From the NCBI RefSeq assembly GCF_003352185.1, contig NZ_CP029608.1:2108001-2172000 (forward strand): a DNA stretch of 64,000 bases, given 5' to 3'. The translations under genes were made by a program, and so were the position numbers. Shown piece by piece: positions 11,709-20,600 of this stretch. Each line of letters starts with the position of its first letter. Within the stretch, counting starts at the first letter, position 1. The DNA is from Pseudomonas kribbensis. Its GTDB lineage: Bacteria > Pseudomonadota > Gammaproteobacteria > Pseudomonadales > Pseudomonadaceae. The notes under the pieces are model-generated. The model made no database searches, had not been told where the DNA came from, and worked only from the letters and a program-made list of their open reading frames with translations.

Positions 11709-12875
11709 ATGTACCGCTTTTTCGAGCAGCTCAGTTCCCGCATCGTCGCGCCGTTCATGGGCGAATCCTCGCGCAACAGCAAAGTCTGGCCGTGTCGCTG
11801 CGGCCAGTCGCTGTTCTTTCGCAACAGTCAGTGCCTGGCCTGCAACGCAGCACTGGGTTATCAACCGGAACACAGTCGGCTGACCTCGCTGCAACCGGGG
11901 CCGCAGGAAGGCACCTGGACGCTGGATGTCGATCCCGAGGCCGGACTGTTCCGGCGTTGCGCCAATCTCGATACCCCGGCCGCCTGCAACTGGCTGCTGC
12001 CCGCCAACGATCACGACACCCTGTGTGCTGCCTGCGATCTGAATCGCACCATCCCTGATCTGTCCGTCCCGGAAAACCCCGAGCGCTGGCGCAAGGTGGA
12101 AATCGCCAAGCGGCGACTGGTGGCTCAACTGATCAGCCTGGGTCTGCCGGTCATCCCGAAAACCGTGGATGAAGACACCGGTCTGGCGTTCGATTTCATC
12201 GGCGTCGATCTGGAAGGCAATGCTCCCATGACCGGCCACGCCAATGGCCTGATCACCCTCGACATCGCAGAAGCCGACGACGCCCACCGCGAACAGGTCC
12301 GGGCGCAGATGCACGAACCCTATCGCACATTGCTCGGGCATTTTCGCCATGAGGTCGGGCATTACTACTGGGATCGGTTGATCGCCAACGGCCCCTGGCT
12401 GGGTTCATTTCGCAACCTGTTCGGCGACGAACGCGCCAGTTATGCCGAGGCGCTGGAGCGGCATTATCAACAGGGCGCGCCGGCCGACTGGTCGCAGCAT
12501 TACGTCAGCGCCTACGCCACCATGCACCCGTGGGAAGACTGGGCGGAAACCTGGGCGCATTATCTGCACATGATGGATGCGGTAGACACAGCGCTGGGTT
12601 TCGGCATGAGTGCCCGGGAGATGGATCTCGATTACCAGCCGTTTCCATCAAGCACGTTGTACGACCCTGAACATCCCGGCGGCGCGGCGTTCCTGTCGTT
12701 CGTCAACGCGTGGATCGAACTGGCCGGCATGCTCAACGAACTGTCGCGCAGCATGGGCCAGCCGGATTTCTATCCTTTCGTCTTACCGCCTGCGGCAATC
12801 GCCAAGCTGCACTTCATTCATCTGGTAATCCAGCAAGAGGGCGGCCGTGCGGACGAGGTGCTGCAGGCGCAATAG
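11709..12875 (+). CDS. Zinc-ribbon putative metallopeptidase
   Basis: 388-residue protein of the uncharacterised zinc-binding metallopeptidase family (COG4307-like). Near the N-terminus two CxxC pairs, WPCRCGQ and QCLACN, form a zinc ribbon, and a third pair, LCAAC, follows. The predicted catalytic site is HEVGHYYWD with H214, E215 and H218, which fits the HExxH gluzincin pattern. A C-terminal helical region contains WEDWAETWAHYLHMMD, whose acidic residues may supply the third ligand. There is no signal peptide, so it is cytoplasmic. The ATG follows GGGAGAGA. The gene stands alone between ligA and the SRP RNA. The family is recognised from motifs; substrate unknown. Confidence 0.85.
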   Translation: MYRFFEQLSSRIVAPFMGESSRNSKVWPCRCGQSLFFRNSQCLACNAALGYQPEHSRLTSLQPGPQEGTWTLDVDPEAGLFRRCANLDTPAACNWLLPANDHDTLCAACDLNRTIPDLSVPENPERWRKVEIAKRRLVAQLISLGLPVIPKTVDEDTGLAFDFIGVDLEGNAPMTGHANGLITLDIAEADDAHREQVRAQMHEPYRTLLGHFRHEVGHYYWDRLIANGPWLGSFRNLFGDERASYAEALERHYQQGAPADWSQHYVSAYATMHPWEDWAETWAHYLHMMDAVDTALGFGMSAREMDLDYQPFPSSTLYDPEHPGGAAFLSFVNAWIELAGMLNELSRSMGQPDFYPFVLPPAAIAKLHFIHLVIQQEGGRADEVLQAQ

Positions 12876-12918
12876 CAAGTGCTTGAAGCCCTTCATATTT
12901 TTAATCTGCAACCAGCGG

Positions 12919-12946
12919 TTGTAACTTCGTCTCAGATAGGTACAAT
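12919..12946 (+). promoter_or_regulatory. Sigma-70 promoter of the SRP RNA
   Basis: The -35 TTGTAA (12919-12924) and -10 TACAAT (12941-12946) are separated by 16 bp. Predicted transcription starts near 12953, about 26 nt before the mature RNA, as expected for a trimmed precursor. Confidence 0.65.
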
Positions 12947-12978
12947 GGCGCGGCTCGCCGACAGGTGAGTGTCGTTAT

Positions 12979-13088
12979 GGTGACCCTATCGGTCCCCCCG
13001 CAACGATTACCCGTGAACCTGGTCAGAGCCGGAAGGCAGCAGCCACAGCGGGAACATTGTGTGCCGGGGTGTGGCTGGTAGGGTTACC
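12979..13088 (+). ncRNA. ffs: 4.5S signal recognition particle RNA
   Basis: Small bacterial SRP RNA that, with Ffh, targets nascent membrane proteins. The apical SRP-protein-binding segment GGTCAGAGCCGGAAGGCAGC (13021-13040), including the GGAA tetraloop and symmetric loop, is clear. The ends pair as GGTGACCCTA with TAGGGTTACC, containing one G-U, to form the closing helix. Length is about 110 nt. It has a good promoter at 12919 and a terminator near 13118. Ends may be off by a few bases. Confidence 0.93.
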
Positions 13089-13117
13089 ACCTTAACGAAC
13101 ATCGAACGCATCAACGC

Positions 13118-13152
13118 CGAACTGCATGGGTTTCGCCCACTGCGGTTTTTTT
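13118..13152 (+). terminator. Terminator of the SRP RNA
   Basis: Imperfect hairpin CTGCATGGG / CCCACTGCGG with a short TTTCG loop and one bulge, followed by a run of seven T (13146-13152). It lies about 30 nt past the RNA. Confidence 0.75.
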
Positions 13153-13315
13153 ATGCCTGCGATTTGGCGGTTCGTCCCCAAACCCTCTGCTAGCAACGGC
13201 GTCGACGCGGGGTAATCATTTCCCTTGCGATCCCGCATACTCGCCACAACCGAAATAAATGAAGAGTCTGGCCAGGATCGACCTTGTAAGGTCTGGGCCC
13301 TGGCCGCGAGGTTTT

Positions 13316-15274
13316 ATGCTCCCGGAACATTCCGATCTATCCAGCCCCGTGTTCTTGCCCGTCACGGATGAAACCTGCGCGAACCTGTTGCAGGCGGGTG
13401 GCAACAAAGCCCTCGAAGCCCTGACCGACCCAGAGTTGGCGGCAGTGCTGGTCATCCAGAATCTGGTGCAGACGACAGAGCAGGATCTCGGCGCCGTGGC
13501 GGCAGAAAAGATTCTGGCCAAGCTCTTGTCCTGGGCTGCCGAAAAGCGGCAGTCAACAACGGCGGGCCTACTGTCCGAGGCACAACGGCTGTTCGACCCG
13601 CGCAAACTGTATTTCGGCCTCAAGGTTCTCAAGCCGCTGAACCTGCGTTTCCTGCTGGCTGAAGAAGTGTCGGCACGCGACTATTTATTGCCCGATGGTC
13701 AGTGGGATTTCGAATACAAAGTCCGGCGCCATCGCAGCCATGACCCGTTCAGCCAGCCGATCGTGACGCCCCGGCAGCGCGAGCGCTGGTTGAGCCCGGC
13801 GCAGGACAAGCTGGTCAGAACCTTCCGCGCCAATCTGGACGAAGACCTGCACGTTCAAGGCTACGCAGGGATTGGCAAAAGCCATCTGCTGGTGGCGTTA
13901 CTGGAGCATTTGCGGCCGGAAAAGACCCTGTTGCTGGCGCGCACCCCGGCCAAGCTCGAAGTCCTTCGCCAGCGCATGGTGGGGCCGAGCGAGAAGAAGG
14001 CCGGCAAGACCTTCCTGGCGTTTGCACAGTCGCTGATGCTCGGTCGCCGGCCTCAGCCGGAAGGGGCTGCTCGAATCCCGAGCCGGCAGGCGCTGGCACA
14101 GGAGCTGAATATCTTCGGTTTCCGCCACCACGACGGGCAGGCGACCCTTGAACTCTGCCTCAAAGTGATCGAGCGCTACTGCCGTTTCCGCGATCACACT
14201 TTTTCCGCGAAGCATCTGCCGCATTTCAACCAGCCGCTCTCCAGCGTGGACGCGCAAGTGTTGCTGGAGTATTCGAGTCGGCTGTGGGGCTACCTCGAGC
14301 TCAATCCGGCGTGGGGCAACCAGACCGGTTTCGAAGCGCTGCTGATGATCAAGCGCGCATGCATTGCCGGTTGCGTGGTGCCGGCGCGCTACACCCACGT
14401 GCTGATCGACGAGAGCCAGGACATTCCCGGCTCGCTGTTGCAGATCATCGAACGCGGCCGTCAGGTGCTGATCACCCTCGGCGATGAGTATCAACAGGCC
14501 AGCGGCGTGCCGGTCAAGCGTCACCGTGAAGTTCGCCAAAGCGATATCAGCTATTCCGTGCGTTCGGGCCGCAACGTCGAGCGGCTGGTCAACCCGCTGA
14601 TCGCCCGGCACTCGCAGAAGGGCAAGATTCCGTTCGAAGGCGCCAGTGACGCCGACGTCGTCATCAAGGAGTACCCGGAAGGCTTCGTGCCTTCCGAAGG
14701 TTGCGTGGTGCTGACGGCATCGCCGTGGGACAGCATGATCTGGGCCATCCACCTGCACGATTCCAACTGCAAATTCAGATTTCCGGACAAACGAACCCAG
14801 GATGATCTGAAGCATTTCATGGCCACCGCCATCGAACTGTTCAAGCCGGACTTCTACCGCTCGGAATTCAGCGAAAACGGCGTGCATCCGTACTTCAGCG
14901 ATCTGCCTGACTGGCAAGCGGTGTGCGACGCCAACCGGTTCGACGAATCGTTTCTGCAGGTCAAGGCCAAGCTGGAAAACGGCTTCATGATTGCCGACCT
15001 GACGCGTCTGAACCGAATGATCGACAGCACTGGCAACGGCTGCATGCTGATGCTGGCGGAAGAGGCAGGGGGCATGGAATTCGACAAGGTGCTGCTGACG
15101 CCGGGGCTGCTGACCAACGAGAAATTCAAGGATGCCTACGCGTTCGATCAGCGGATCTGCGCTGTGTACATCGCCATCTCCCGCGCCAGGCTGAAGCTTT
15201 ACGTGCCTTACGATGTGGTGGCGTGGGTCGAGTATCACGAATACCAGAAATTCCGTGATACGGCGGGGCATTGA
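13316..15274 (+). CDS. UvrD-like superfamily 1 helicase/ATPase, function unknown
   Basis: About 652-residue orphan ATPase. After a 180-residue N-terminal region without recognisable motif comes Walker A, GYAGIGKSHLL (residues about 183-193). Then follow Walker B VLIDESQD (about residue 362), a GDEYQQASG segment resembling motif III, and a C-terminal AISRARLKLYVPYD resembling SF1 motif VI. These place it in the UvrD/Rep helicase fold, but it lacks the canonical Q-motif start and is divergent. I chose the ATG at 13316, preceded by GCGAGG; an in-frame ATG at 13259 has no ribosome site. It stands alone, downstream of the ffs terminator, with neighbour-like GC content. It may act in DNA repair or phage defence; neither is shown. 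Confidence 0.8.
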   Translation: MLPEHSDLSSPVFLPVTDETCANLLQAGGNKALEALTDPELAAVLVIQNLVQTTEQDLGAVAAEKILAKLLSWAAEKRQSTTAGLLSEAQRLFDPRKLYFGLKVLKPLNLRFLLAEEVSARDYLLPDGQWDFEYKVRRHRSHDPFSQPIVTPRQRERWLSPAQDKLVRTFRANLDEDLHVQGYAGIGKSHLLVALLEHLRPEKTLLLARTPAKLEVLRQRMVGPSEKKAGKTFLAFAQSLMLGRRPQPEGAARIPSRQALAQELNIFGFRHHDGQATLELCLKVIERYCRFRDHTFSAKHLPHFNQPLSSVDAQVLLEYSSRLWGYLELNPAWGNQTGFEALLMIKRACIAGCVVPARYTHVLIDESQDIPGSLLQIIERGRQVLITLGDEYQQASGVPVKRHREVRQSDISYSVRSGRNVERLVNPLIARHSQKGKIPFEGASDADVVIKEYPEGFVPSEGCVVLTASPWDSMIWAIHLHDSNCKFRFPDKRTQDDLKHFMATAIELFKPDFYRSEFSENGVHPYFSDLPDWQAVCDANRFDESFLQVKAKLENGFMIADLTRLNRMIDSTGNGCMLMLAEEAGGMEFDKVLLTPGLLTNEKFKDAYAFDQRICAVYIAISRARLKLYVPYDVVAWVEYHEYQKFRDTAGH

Positions 15275-15291
15275 TCGAGCGATTCAAAGGC

Positions 15292-16041
15292 TCATGGGGC
15301 GCTTTCGGGGGTGCCGGTGTACAACCGGATAATGTCATCAATCTCCCCCGACATTTTCATCTGCAGCAGCGTCCTCAATATCCGCTGCACCGGAACATCC
15401 GGATCGTTGCGCACGTAGCAACCGACCTGCTGCTCCTGCAATACACCGACCCCTTGCAGTTGCTGCCCCGGCAGCAGGCGCTGGTTGAACCAGTCCAGCG
15501 TCCATTGATTGCTCACGGCGTAGCGATAACGGCCGGCCAGCAGCTTGTCCAGCACCTGTTCCTGATTGCGCGCGTCTTCGCGCCATAACCGGTCGGCGTC
15601 GAACAGCGGTTGCAGGGTGGGGTAGCTGTAACCGAGCACGGTGCCGATCGACTGGCGGGGCAGGTGGGCCGGATCGACGCTGGAGGGTTGATCCTGGCGG
15701 CTGATCAGCAGATCACGCTGAAAGAACAGCGGAATGCTCCAGATGTAATCGCCGGACTGGTTCGGCAGCCAGGATTGCGCGGCATAACAGCGCACGTCGA
15801 CTTCGCCGTGTTCCATGGCGCTCTGCACGCGGGTGCGGGGCAGGACGTGAAATTCTGCCGGTACGCCGACCTGGGTCGCGAGGCTGAGCATCATGTCGTA
15901 AAGAATGCCTTGGGTCGGGCGGCCATGTTCGTATTGCACCAGCGGCATCGCCCAGCTGTCGGCCATGGCAAAACGCAGCGGCGGCTGCGCGGCCATCACG
16001 TTCAGGCTGATTCCCAGTATTGCCCCCACGGCCCACCGCAT
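15292..16041 (-). CDS. Periplasmic solute-binding protein, family 3
   Basis: 249-residue secreted protein. A signal peptide with cleavage near ISLNVMA-AQ is followed by a family-3 extracellular solute-binding fold: LRFAMADSWAMPL, then ILYDMMLSLATQVGVPAEF, then a MEHGEVDVRC lobe. This family binds amino acids or other small polar solutes in the periplasm. No ABC permease or ATPase gene is adjacent, so it may be an orphan receptor or serve a transporter elsewhere. It converges tail-to-tail with the helicase-like gene (17-bp gap) and is divergent from dnaX. Ligand cannot be read from sequence. Confidence 0.82.
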   Translation of the reverse strand: MRWAVGAILGISLNVMAAQPPLRFAMADSWAMPLVQYEHGRPTQGILYDMMLSLATQVGVPAEFHVLPRTRVQSAMEHGEVDVRCYAAQSWLPNQSGDYIWSIPLFFQRDLLISRQDQPSSVDPAHLPRQSIGTVLGYSYPTLQPLFDADRLWREDARNQEQVLDKLLAGRYRYAVSNQWTLDWFNQRLLPGQQLQGVGVLQEQQVGCYVRNDPDVPVQRILRTLLQMKMSGEIDDIIRLYTGTPESAP

Positions 16042-16186
16042 AAATGCTCCGGTAATTCCCGTTCCCGTGCCGACAAAAGCCTCCGCCCATGCAGCTTAGC
16101 CAGAATAGAAGAGCGCACCGGATGCAATTTTGCCCTTGCTCCGCTAGCATTAGCCGCTTCTGCTTCCTTTGCCGCGACGGTTTTCG

Positions 16187-18271
16187 ATGAGTTATCAGGT
16201 TCTTGCACGTAAATGGCGTCCGCGCTCGTTCCGCGAAATGGTCGGCCAGACCCATGTGCTCAAGGCTCTGATCAATGCCTTGGACAGCCAGCGCCTGCAC
16301 CACGCCTACCTGTTCACCGGGACGCGGGGCGTCGGCAAGACGACGATTGCGCGGATCATCGCCAAATGTCTGAACTGTGAAACAGGTATCACTTCAAGCC
16401 CTTGTGGCGAGTGTTCGGTGTGCCGCGAGATCGATGAAGGCCGCTTCGTCGACCTGATCGAGATCGACGCCGCGAGCCGGACCAAGGTCGAGGACACCCG
16501 CGAACTGCTCGACAACGTGCAGTACGCCCCGAGCCGCGGGCGCTTCAAGGTCTACCTGATCGACGAAGTGCACATGCTTTCCAGCCATTCCTTCAATGCG
16601 CTGCTGAAAACCCTCGAAGAGCCGCCGCCCTACGTCAAATTCATCCTGGCGACCACCGACCCGCAGAAACTTCCGGCAACGATTTTGTCGCGATGCCTGC
16701 AGTTCTCCCTGAAGAACATGACGCCTGAGCGTGTGGTCGAGCATCTGACTCACGTCCTGACTGCCGAAAACGTACCGTTCGAAGACGACGCCCTGTGGCT
16801 GCTCGGCCGCGCGGCCGACGGTTCCATGCGCGACGCCATGAGCCTGACCGACCAGGCCATCGCCTTCGGTGAAGGCAAGGTGCTGGCCACCGACGTAAGG
16901 GCGATGCTCGGCACGCTGGACCACGGTCAGGTCTATGACGTATTGCATTCCTTGATCGAAGGCGACGCCAAGGCGTTGCTCGAAGCCGTACGCCACCTGG
17001 CCGAACAAGGGCCGGACTGGAACGGCGTACTCTCGGAAATTCTCAATGTGCTGCACCGCGTCGCCATCGCCCAGGCCTTGCCGGAAGGTGTCGACAACGG
17101 CCACGGCGACCGTGACCGGGTGCTGGCATTGGCCCGGGCCTTGCCGGCCGAAGACGTGCAGTTCTACTACCAGATGGGCCTGATCGGCCGCCGCGACTTG
17201 CCGCTGGCACCGGACCCGCGAGGCGGTTTCGAAATGGTGCTGCTGCGGATGCTGGCCTTCCGGCCGGCGGACACGGCGGATGCCCCGAGGCAACCGCTAA
17301 AGCCAGTGGGGATCAGCCAGGCCACAGTTGATTCCGCAAACTCAGTGGCTGCCGCGCCGAAACCTGCGCCGGTAGTTGCTGCGGCTGTTGCGCCCGCGCC
17401 AGCGCCGGTGGTTGCACCTGCGCCTGCTCCCGAGCCTGCACCGGTAGTCCCGGTGATTGCACCTGAACCCGTGCCTGAACCAGAGCCCGAACCGGTCGCT
17501 GTCGAAGAAGTCGTCGATCTGCCGTGGAATGACCCGGTAGAACCCGCTCCTGTGCAGCAGCCAGCGGTCGAGCCGGTGCTGGAAACGGCCGCCGAGCAGC
17601 CAGAGTTGCCACCAATGCCGCTGCCGACCCCGGACAGCGTCGTGCCGGATGCCCCTGAATGGGCCGCTGCGCCGATCCCTGAGCCGTCCGTGGCCGAAGT
17701 CGATGCCTTCACGCCGGGCATGGACATGGACGACGAGCCGCCGCTGGACGAGGACTACATCGAGTCGGACATGGATTCGGCCTACAGTTACCTCGATGAT
17801 CTGGCCAGCGAACACGCCGCAGAACCGGCCCCCGAACCCGAGCCGGAACCCGCCGCCGCGCCGGCCACCGGTCTGGCCCTGCAATGGCTGGAGCTGTTCC
17901 CGAAACTGCCGATTTCCGGCATGACCGGCAGCATCGCCGCCAACTGCACGCTGATCGCGGTCGATGGCGACAACTGGCTGATGCACCTGGACCCGGCCCA
18001 CAGCGCCTTGTTCAACGCCACTCAGCAGCGGCGTCTGAACGATGCCTTGAACCAGTACCATGGCCGCACGCTGAACCTGAGCATGGAGCTGATCAAGCCC
18101 GAGCAGGAAACCCCGGCCCAGGCCGCGTCCCGGCGCCGTGCCAACCGTCAGCGCGAAGCGGAGGAGTCAATCCACGGCGATCCGTTCATCCAGCAGATGG
18201 TCCAGCAGTTCGGTGCGGTCGTGCGACACGATACTATTGAACCTGTCGACGCCCTGATCAGTCAGGGCTAA
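16187..18271 (+). CDS. dnaX: DNA polymerase III subunits gamma/tau
   Basis: 694-residue clamp-loader subunit of the replicative polymerase. The N-terminus MSYQVLARKWRPRSF is canonical. Walker A is GTRGVGKTT (residues 45-53), a four-Cys zinc module follows (CLNC ... CGECSVC), then the DEVHML Walker B and an arginine-finger SRC. A low-complexity Pro/Ala/Glu linker spans about residues 380-560, followed by the tau-specific C-terminal domains that contact DnaB and the polymerase. I chose the ATG at 16187 over a TTG at 16169. I saw no A-AAA-AAG slippery heptamer of the E. coli kind, so how a short gamma form would arise is unclear. ybaB and recR follow, the usual cluster. Confidence 0.96.
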   Translation: MSYQVLARKWRPRSFREMVGQTHVLKALINALDSQRLHHAYLFTGTRGVGKTTIARIIAKCLNCETGITSSPCGECSVCREIDEGRFVDLIEIDAASRTKVEDTRELLDNVQYAPSRGRFKVYLIDEVHMLSSHSFNALLKTLEEPPPYVKFILATTDPQKLPATILSRCLQFSLKNMTPERVVEHLTHVLTAENVPFEDDALWLLGRAADGSMRDAMSLTDQAIAFGEGKVLATDVRAMLGTLDHGQVYDVLHSLIEGDAKALLEAVRHLAEQGPDWNGVLSEILNVLHRVAIAQALPEGVDNGHGDRDRVLALARALPAEDVQFYYQMGLIGRRDLPLAPDPRGGFEMVLLRMLAFRPADTADAPRQPLKPVGISQATVDSANSVAAAPKPAPVVAAAVAPAPAPVVAPAPAPEPAPVVPVIAPEPVPEPEPEPVAVEEVVDLPWNDPVEPAPVQQPAVEPVLETAAEQPELPPMPLPTPDSVVPDAPEWAAAPIPEPSVAEVDAFTPGMDMDDEPPLDEDYIESDMDSAYSYLDDLASEHAAEPAPEPEPEPAAAPATGLALQWLELFPKLPISGMTGSIAANCTLIAVDGDNWLMHLDPAHSALFNATQQRRLNDALNQYHGRTLNLSMELIKPEQETPAQAASRRRANRQREAEESIHGDPFIQQMVQQFGAVVRHDTIEPVDALISQG

Positions 18272-18338
18272 TAACTGAAGGCGTTCGGCGTAAGTCGCCG
18301 GGCGCTGTATTGATCCAAGTACTTTTGAGGTAATTACC

Positions 18339-18677
18339 ATGATGAAAGGTGGCATGGGCAACCTGGTGAAGCAGGCGCAGCTGATGCAGGAAAAAATGGC
18401 CAAGATGCAGGAAGAGCTGGCCAATGCAGAAGTCACCGGCAAGGCCGGCGGCGATCTGGTCACCGTGGTGATGACCGGCCGTCATGACGTGAAAAAAGTC
18501 AGCATCGACCCGAGCGTACTGCCGGGCCTGGACGAAGATGACCGTGAAGTGGTCGAGGATCTGGTAGCTGCTGCCGTCAACGCCGCCGTGCGTCAGATCG
18601 AAGCCAACAGCCAGGCGAAAATGGGCAGTTTGACCGCTGGCATGAACCTGCCGGGCGGGATGAAACTGCCGTTCTGA
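18339..18677 (+). CDS. ybaB: YbaB/EbfC family nucleoid-associated protein
   Basis: 112-residue DNA-binding protein of the YbaB/EbfC family, which forms dimeric tweezers on DNA. Recognisable segments are [21 protein letters not shown] at the N-terminus and [11 protein letters not shown] in the sheet region. It sits 67 bp after dnaX with a TGAGG ribosome site, as in most gammaproteobacteria (dnaX-ybaB-recR). Here an oxidoreductase gene is inserted between ybaB and recR. Confidence 0.95.
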   Translation: MMKGGMGNLVKQAQLMQEKMAKMQEELANAEVTGKAGGDLVTVVMTGRHDVKKVSIDPSVLPGLDEDDREVVEDLVAAAVNAAVRQIEANSQAKMGSLTAGMNLPGGMKLPF

Positions 18678-18704
18678 TTCGCCTTGGCGGGTTGGATGAG
18701 CTAC

Positions 18705-18738
18705 AAAAAATGCCAGGCATCGCGCCTGGCATTTTTAT
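18705..18738 (+). terminator. Rho-independent terminator after ybaB
   Basis: Hairpin with stem ATGCCAGGC/GCCTGGCAT, loop ATCGC, T-tract TTTTTAT on the plus side and an A-tract in front. It separates dnaX-ybaB from the following gene. Confidence 0.9.
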
Positions 18739-18825
18739 TTCCGGCTGACGAAACATCGAACGCGCAATAGCTGCAACGGTCTGCTCCCTATACCGACGAA
18801 TTCACTATTCACAGGAGACGCTGAC

Positions 18826-19860
18826 ATGTCCGACCCTCTGACTCTCAACCAACGCTTCGTGCTGGCCTCGCGGCCGGTAGGCGCGCCGACACCCGAGAAC
18901 TTTCGTCTGGAGCGCGAAGCGCTGCCGGATCTTGAAGACGGCCAGTTGCTGCTCAAGACCCTTTACTTGTCGCTCGATCCCTACATGCGCGGACGCATGA
19001 GTGACGCGCCGTCCTACGCGGCGCCGGTACAAATCGGTGAGGTGATGACCGGTGGTGCTGTCAGCCGGGTCGAGCAATCGCGTCATCCGAAATTCCAGGT
19101 CGGCGATCTGGTGGTCGGCGCTACGGGCTGGCAAAGCCACAGCCTCAGCGACGGTCGCAACATCATCCCGATCCCGTCGGGGCTGCCGAGCCCGTCGATG
19201 GCCCTCGGTGTGCTGGGCATGCCGGGCATGACCGCTTACATGGGGCTGATGGACATTGGTCAGCCGAAGGCGGGTGAAACACTGGTTGTCGCTGCGGCTT
19301 CCGGCGCAGTGGGTTCGGTGGTCGGTCAGGTGGCGAAGATCAAAGGCCTGCGCGCCGTCGGCGTGGCCGGTGGTGCCGAGAAATGCAAATACGTGGTCGA
19401 GGAACTGGGCTTTGACGCCTGCATCGATCACAAGGCGCCTGACTTTGCCGAACAACTGGCCAAGGCCTGCCCGAAAGGCATCGACATTTATTACGAAAAC
19501 GTCGGCGGTCATGTCTTTGATGCGGTCGTCCCGCTGCTCAATCCCAAGGCACGGATCCCGCTGTGCGGCCTGATTGCCGGCTACAACGCCACGGAAGCGC
19601 CGAAAGGCCCGGATCGCTTGCCTGCCTTGCAACGCACCCTGCTGACCAAGCGTGTACGCATTCAGGGCTTCATCGTGTTCGACGACTACGGCGACCGCCA
19701 GCCGGAATTCATCAGCGCCATGGTGCCGTGGGTGCGCGAGGGCAAGGTGAAATTCCGCGAAGACGTGGTCGACGGCCTGGAGCAGGCGCCGCAAGCGTTT
19801 ATCGGTCTGCTGGAGGGGCGCAACTTCGGCAAACTGGTGGTGCGGGTCGCCCAGGACTGA
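18826..19860 (+). CDS. NADP-dependent oxidoreductase (CurA / leukotriene B4 dehydrogenase-like MDR)
   Basis: 344-residue zinc-free medium-chain reductase. Features are LSLDPYMRGRM near residue 50, the Rossmann motif AASGAVGSVVGQVAK (about residues 154-168), and VENVGG-like IYYENVGGHVFDAV typical of the PTGR/CurA group that reduces alpha,beta-unsaturated ketones and aldehydes with NADPH. Catalytic zinc cysteines are absent, as expected. The gene starts at an ATG after ACAGGAGACG, has its own promoter region after the ybaB terminator, and lies between ybaB and recR. Physiological substrate unknown; detoxification of reactive enones is a fair inference. Confidence 0.88.
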   Translation: MSDPLTLNQRFVLASRPVGAPTPENFRLEREALPDLEDGQLLLKTLYLSLDPYMRGRMSDAPSYAAPVQIGEVMTGGAVSRVEQSRHPKFQVGDLVVGATGWQSHSLSDGRNIIPIPSGLPSPSMALGVLGMPGMTAYMGLMDIGQPKAGETLVVAAASGAVGSVVGQVAKIKGLRAVGVAGGAEKCKYVVEELGFDACIDHKAPDFAEQLAKACPKGIDIYYENVGGHVFDAVVPLLNPKARIPLCGLIAGYNATEAPKGPDRLPALQRTLLTKRVRIQGFIVFDDYGDRQPEFISAMVPWVREGKVKFREDVVDGLEQAPQAFIGLLEGRNFGKLVVRVAQD

Positions 19861-19926
19861 GGATTTGACGCTGGCCGGAGGCGCGGGTATAAACCGCGTC
19901 TCGTTGTTTTGTCGGACTTTTTCACC

Positions 19927-20529
19927 ATGAGCTTCAGCCCTTTGATTCGCCAACTGATCGACGCCCTGCGAATTCTGCCGGGCGTGGGTCAGAAAACTGC
20001 CCAGCGTATGGCGTTGCAGTTGCTCGAACGTGATCGCAGCGGCGGCACACGCCTGGCCCAGGCCTTGAGCCAGGCCATGGAAGGGGTCGGACACTGCCGT
20101 CAATGCCGCACGCTGACCGAAGACGATCTGTGCCCGCAATGCGCCGACACCCGCCGCGACGACACGCTGCTGTGCGTGGTGGAAGGGCCGATGGATGTGT
20201 ACGCGGTCGAGCAGACCGGATTCCGTGGTCGCTACTTCGTGCTCAAGGGGCACCTGTCGCCGCTGGACGGCTTGGGCCCGGAAGCCATCGGCATTCCGCA
20301 ACTGATGGCGCGGATCGAAGAGGCGGGCACCTTCACCGAAGTCATCCTTGCCACCAACCCGACCGTGGAAGGTGAAGCGACTGCGCATTACATCGCCCAG
20401 TTGCTGCAGAACAAAGGCTTGATCGCCTCGCGTATCGCTCACGGCGTGCCATTGGGTGGCGAACTGGAACTGGTGGACGGCGGCACGCTGGCGCACTCGT
20501 TTGCCGGGCGCAAGCCGATTTCCCTCTGA
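19927..20529 (+). CDS. recR: Recombination protein RecR
   Basis: 200-residue RecFOR-pathway protein that loads RecA at gaps. It has the helix-hairpin-helix [12 protein letters not shown] (about residues 18-29), the Cys4 zinc finger [16 protein letters not shown] (about residues 58-73), and a Toprim domain ([12 protein letters not shown] ... [15 protein letters not shown]). The ATG at 19927 gives the standard [14 protein letters not shown] start; the in-frame TTG at 19909 is less likely. It follows the oxidoreductase by 66 bp. Confidence 0.95.
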   Translation: MSFSPLIRQLIDALRILPGVGQKTAQRMALQLLERDRSGGTRLAQALSQAMEGVGHCRQCRTLTEDDLCPQCADTRRDDTLLCVVEGPMDVYAVEQTGFRGRYFVLKGHLSPLDGLGPEAIGIPQLMARIEEAGTFTEVILATNPTVEGEATAHYIAQLLQNKGLIASRIAHGVPLGGELELVDGGTLAHSFAGRKPISL

Positions 20530-20600
20530 GCCACACAATCCTGTTGAAAACCAAGCAAGCGCTCGGTTAAGTTCGGCGAACCCTTCCATGGAGTTCGCCG

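Noticed and set aside
13259..13315. Upstream ATG of the helicase-like gene
   Set aside because: No ribosome site before it; the ATG at 13316 has GCGAGG. The extra 19 residues look non-conserved.
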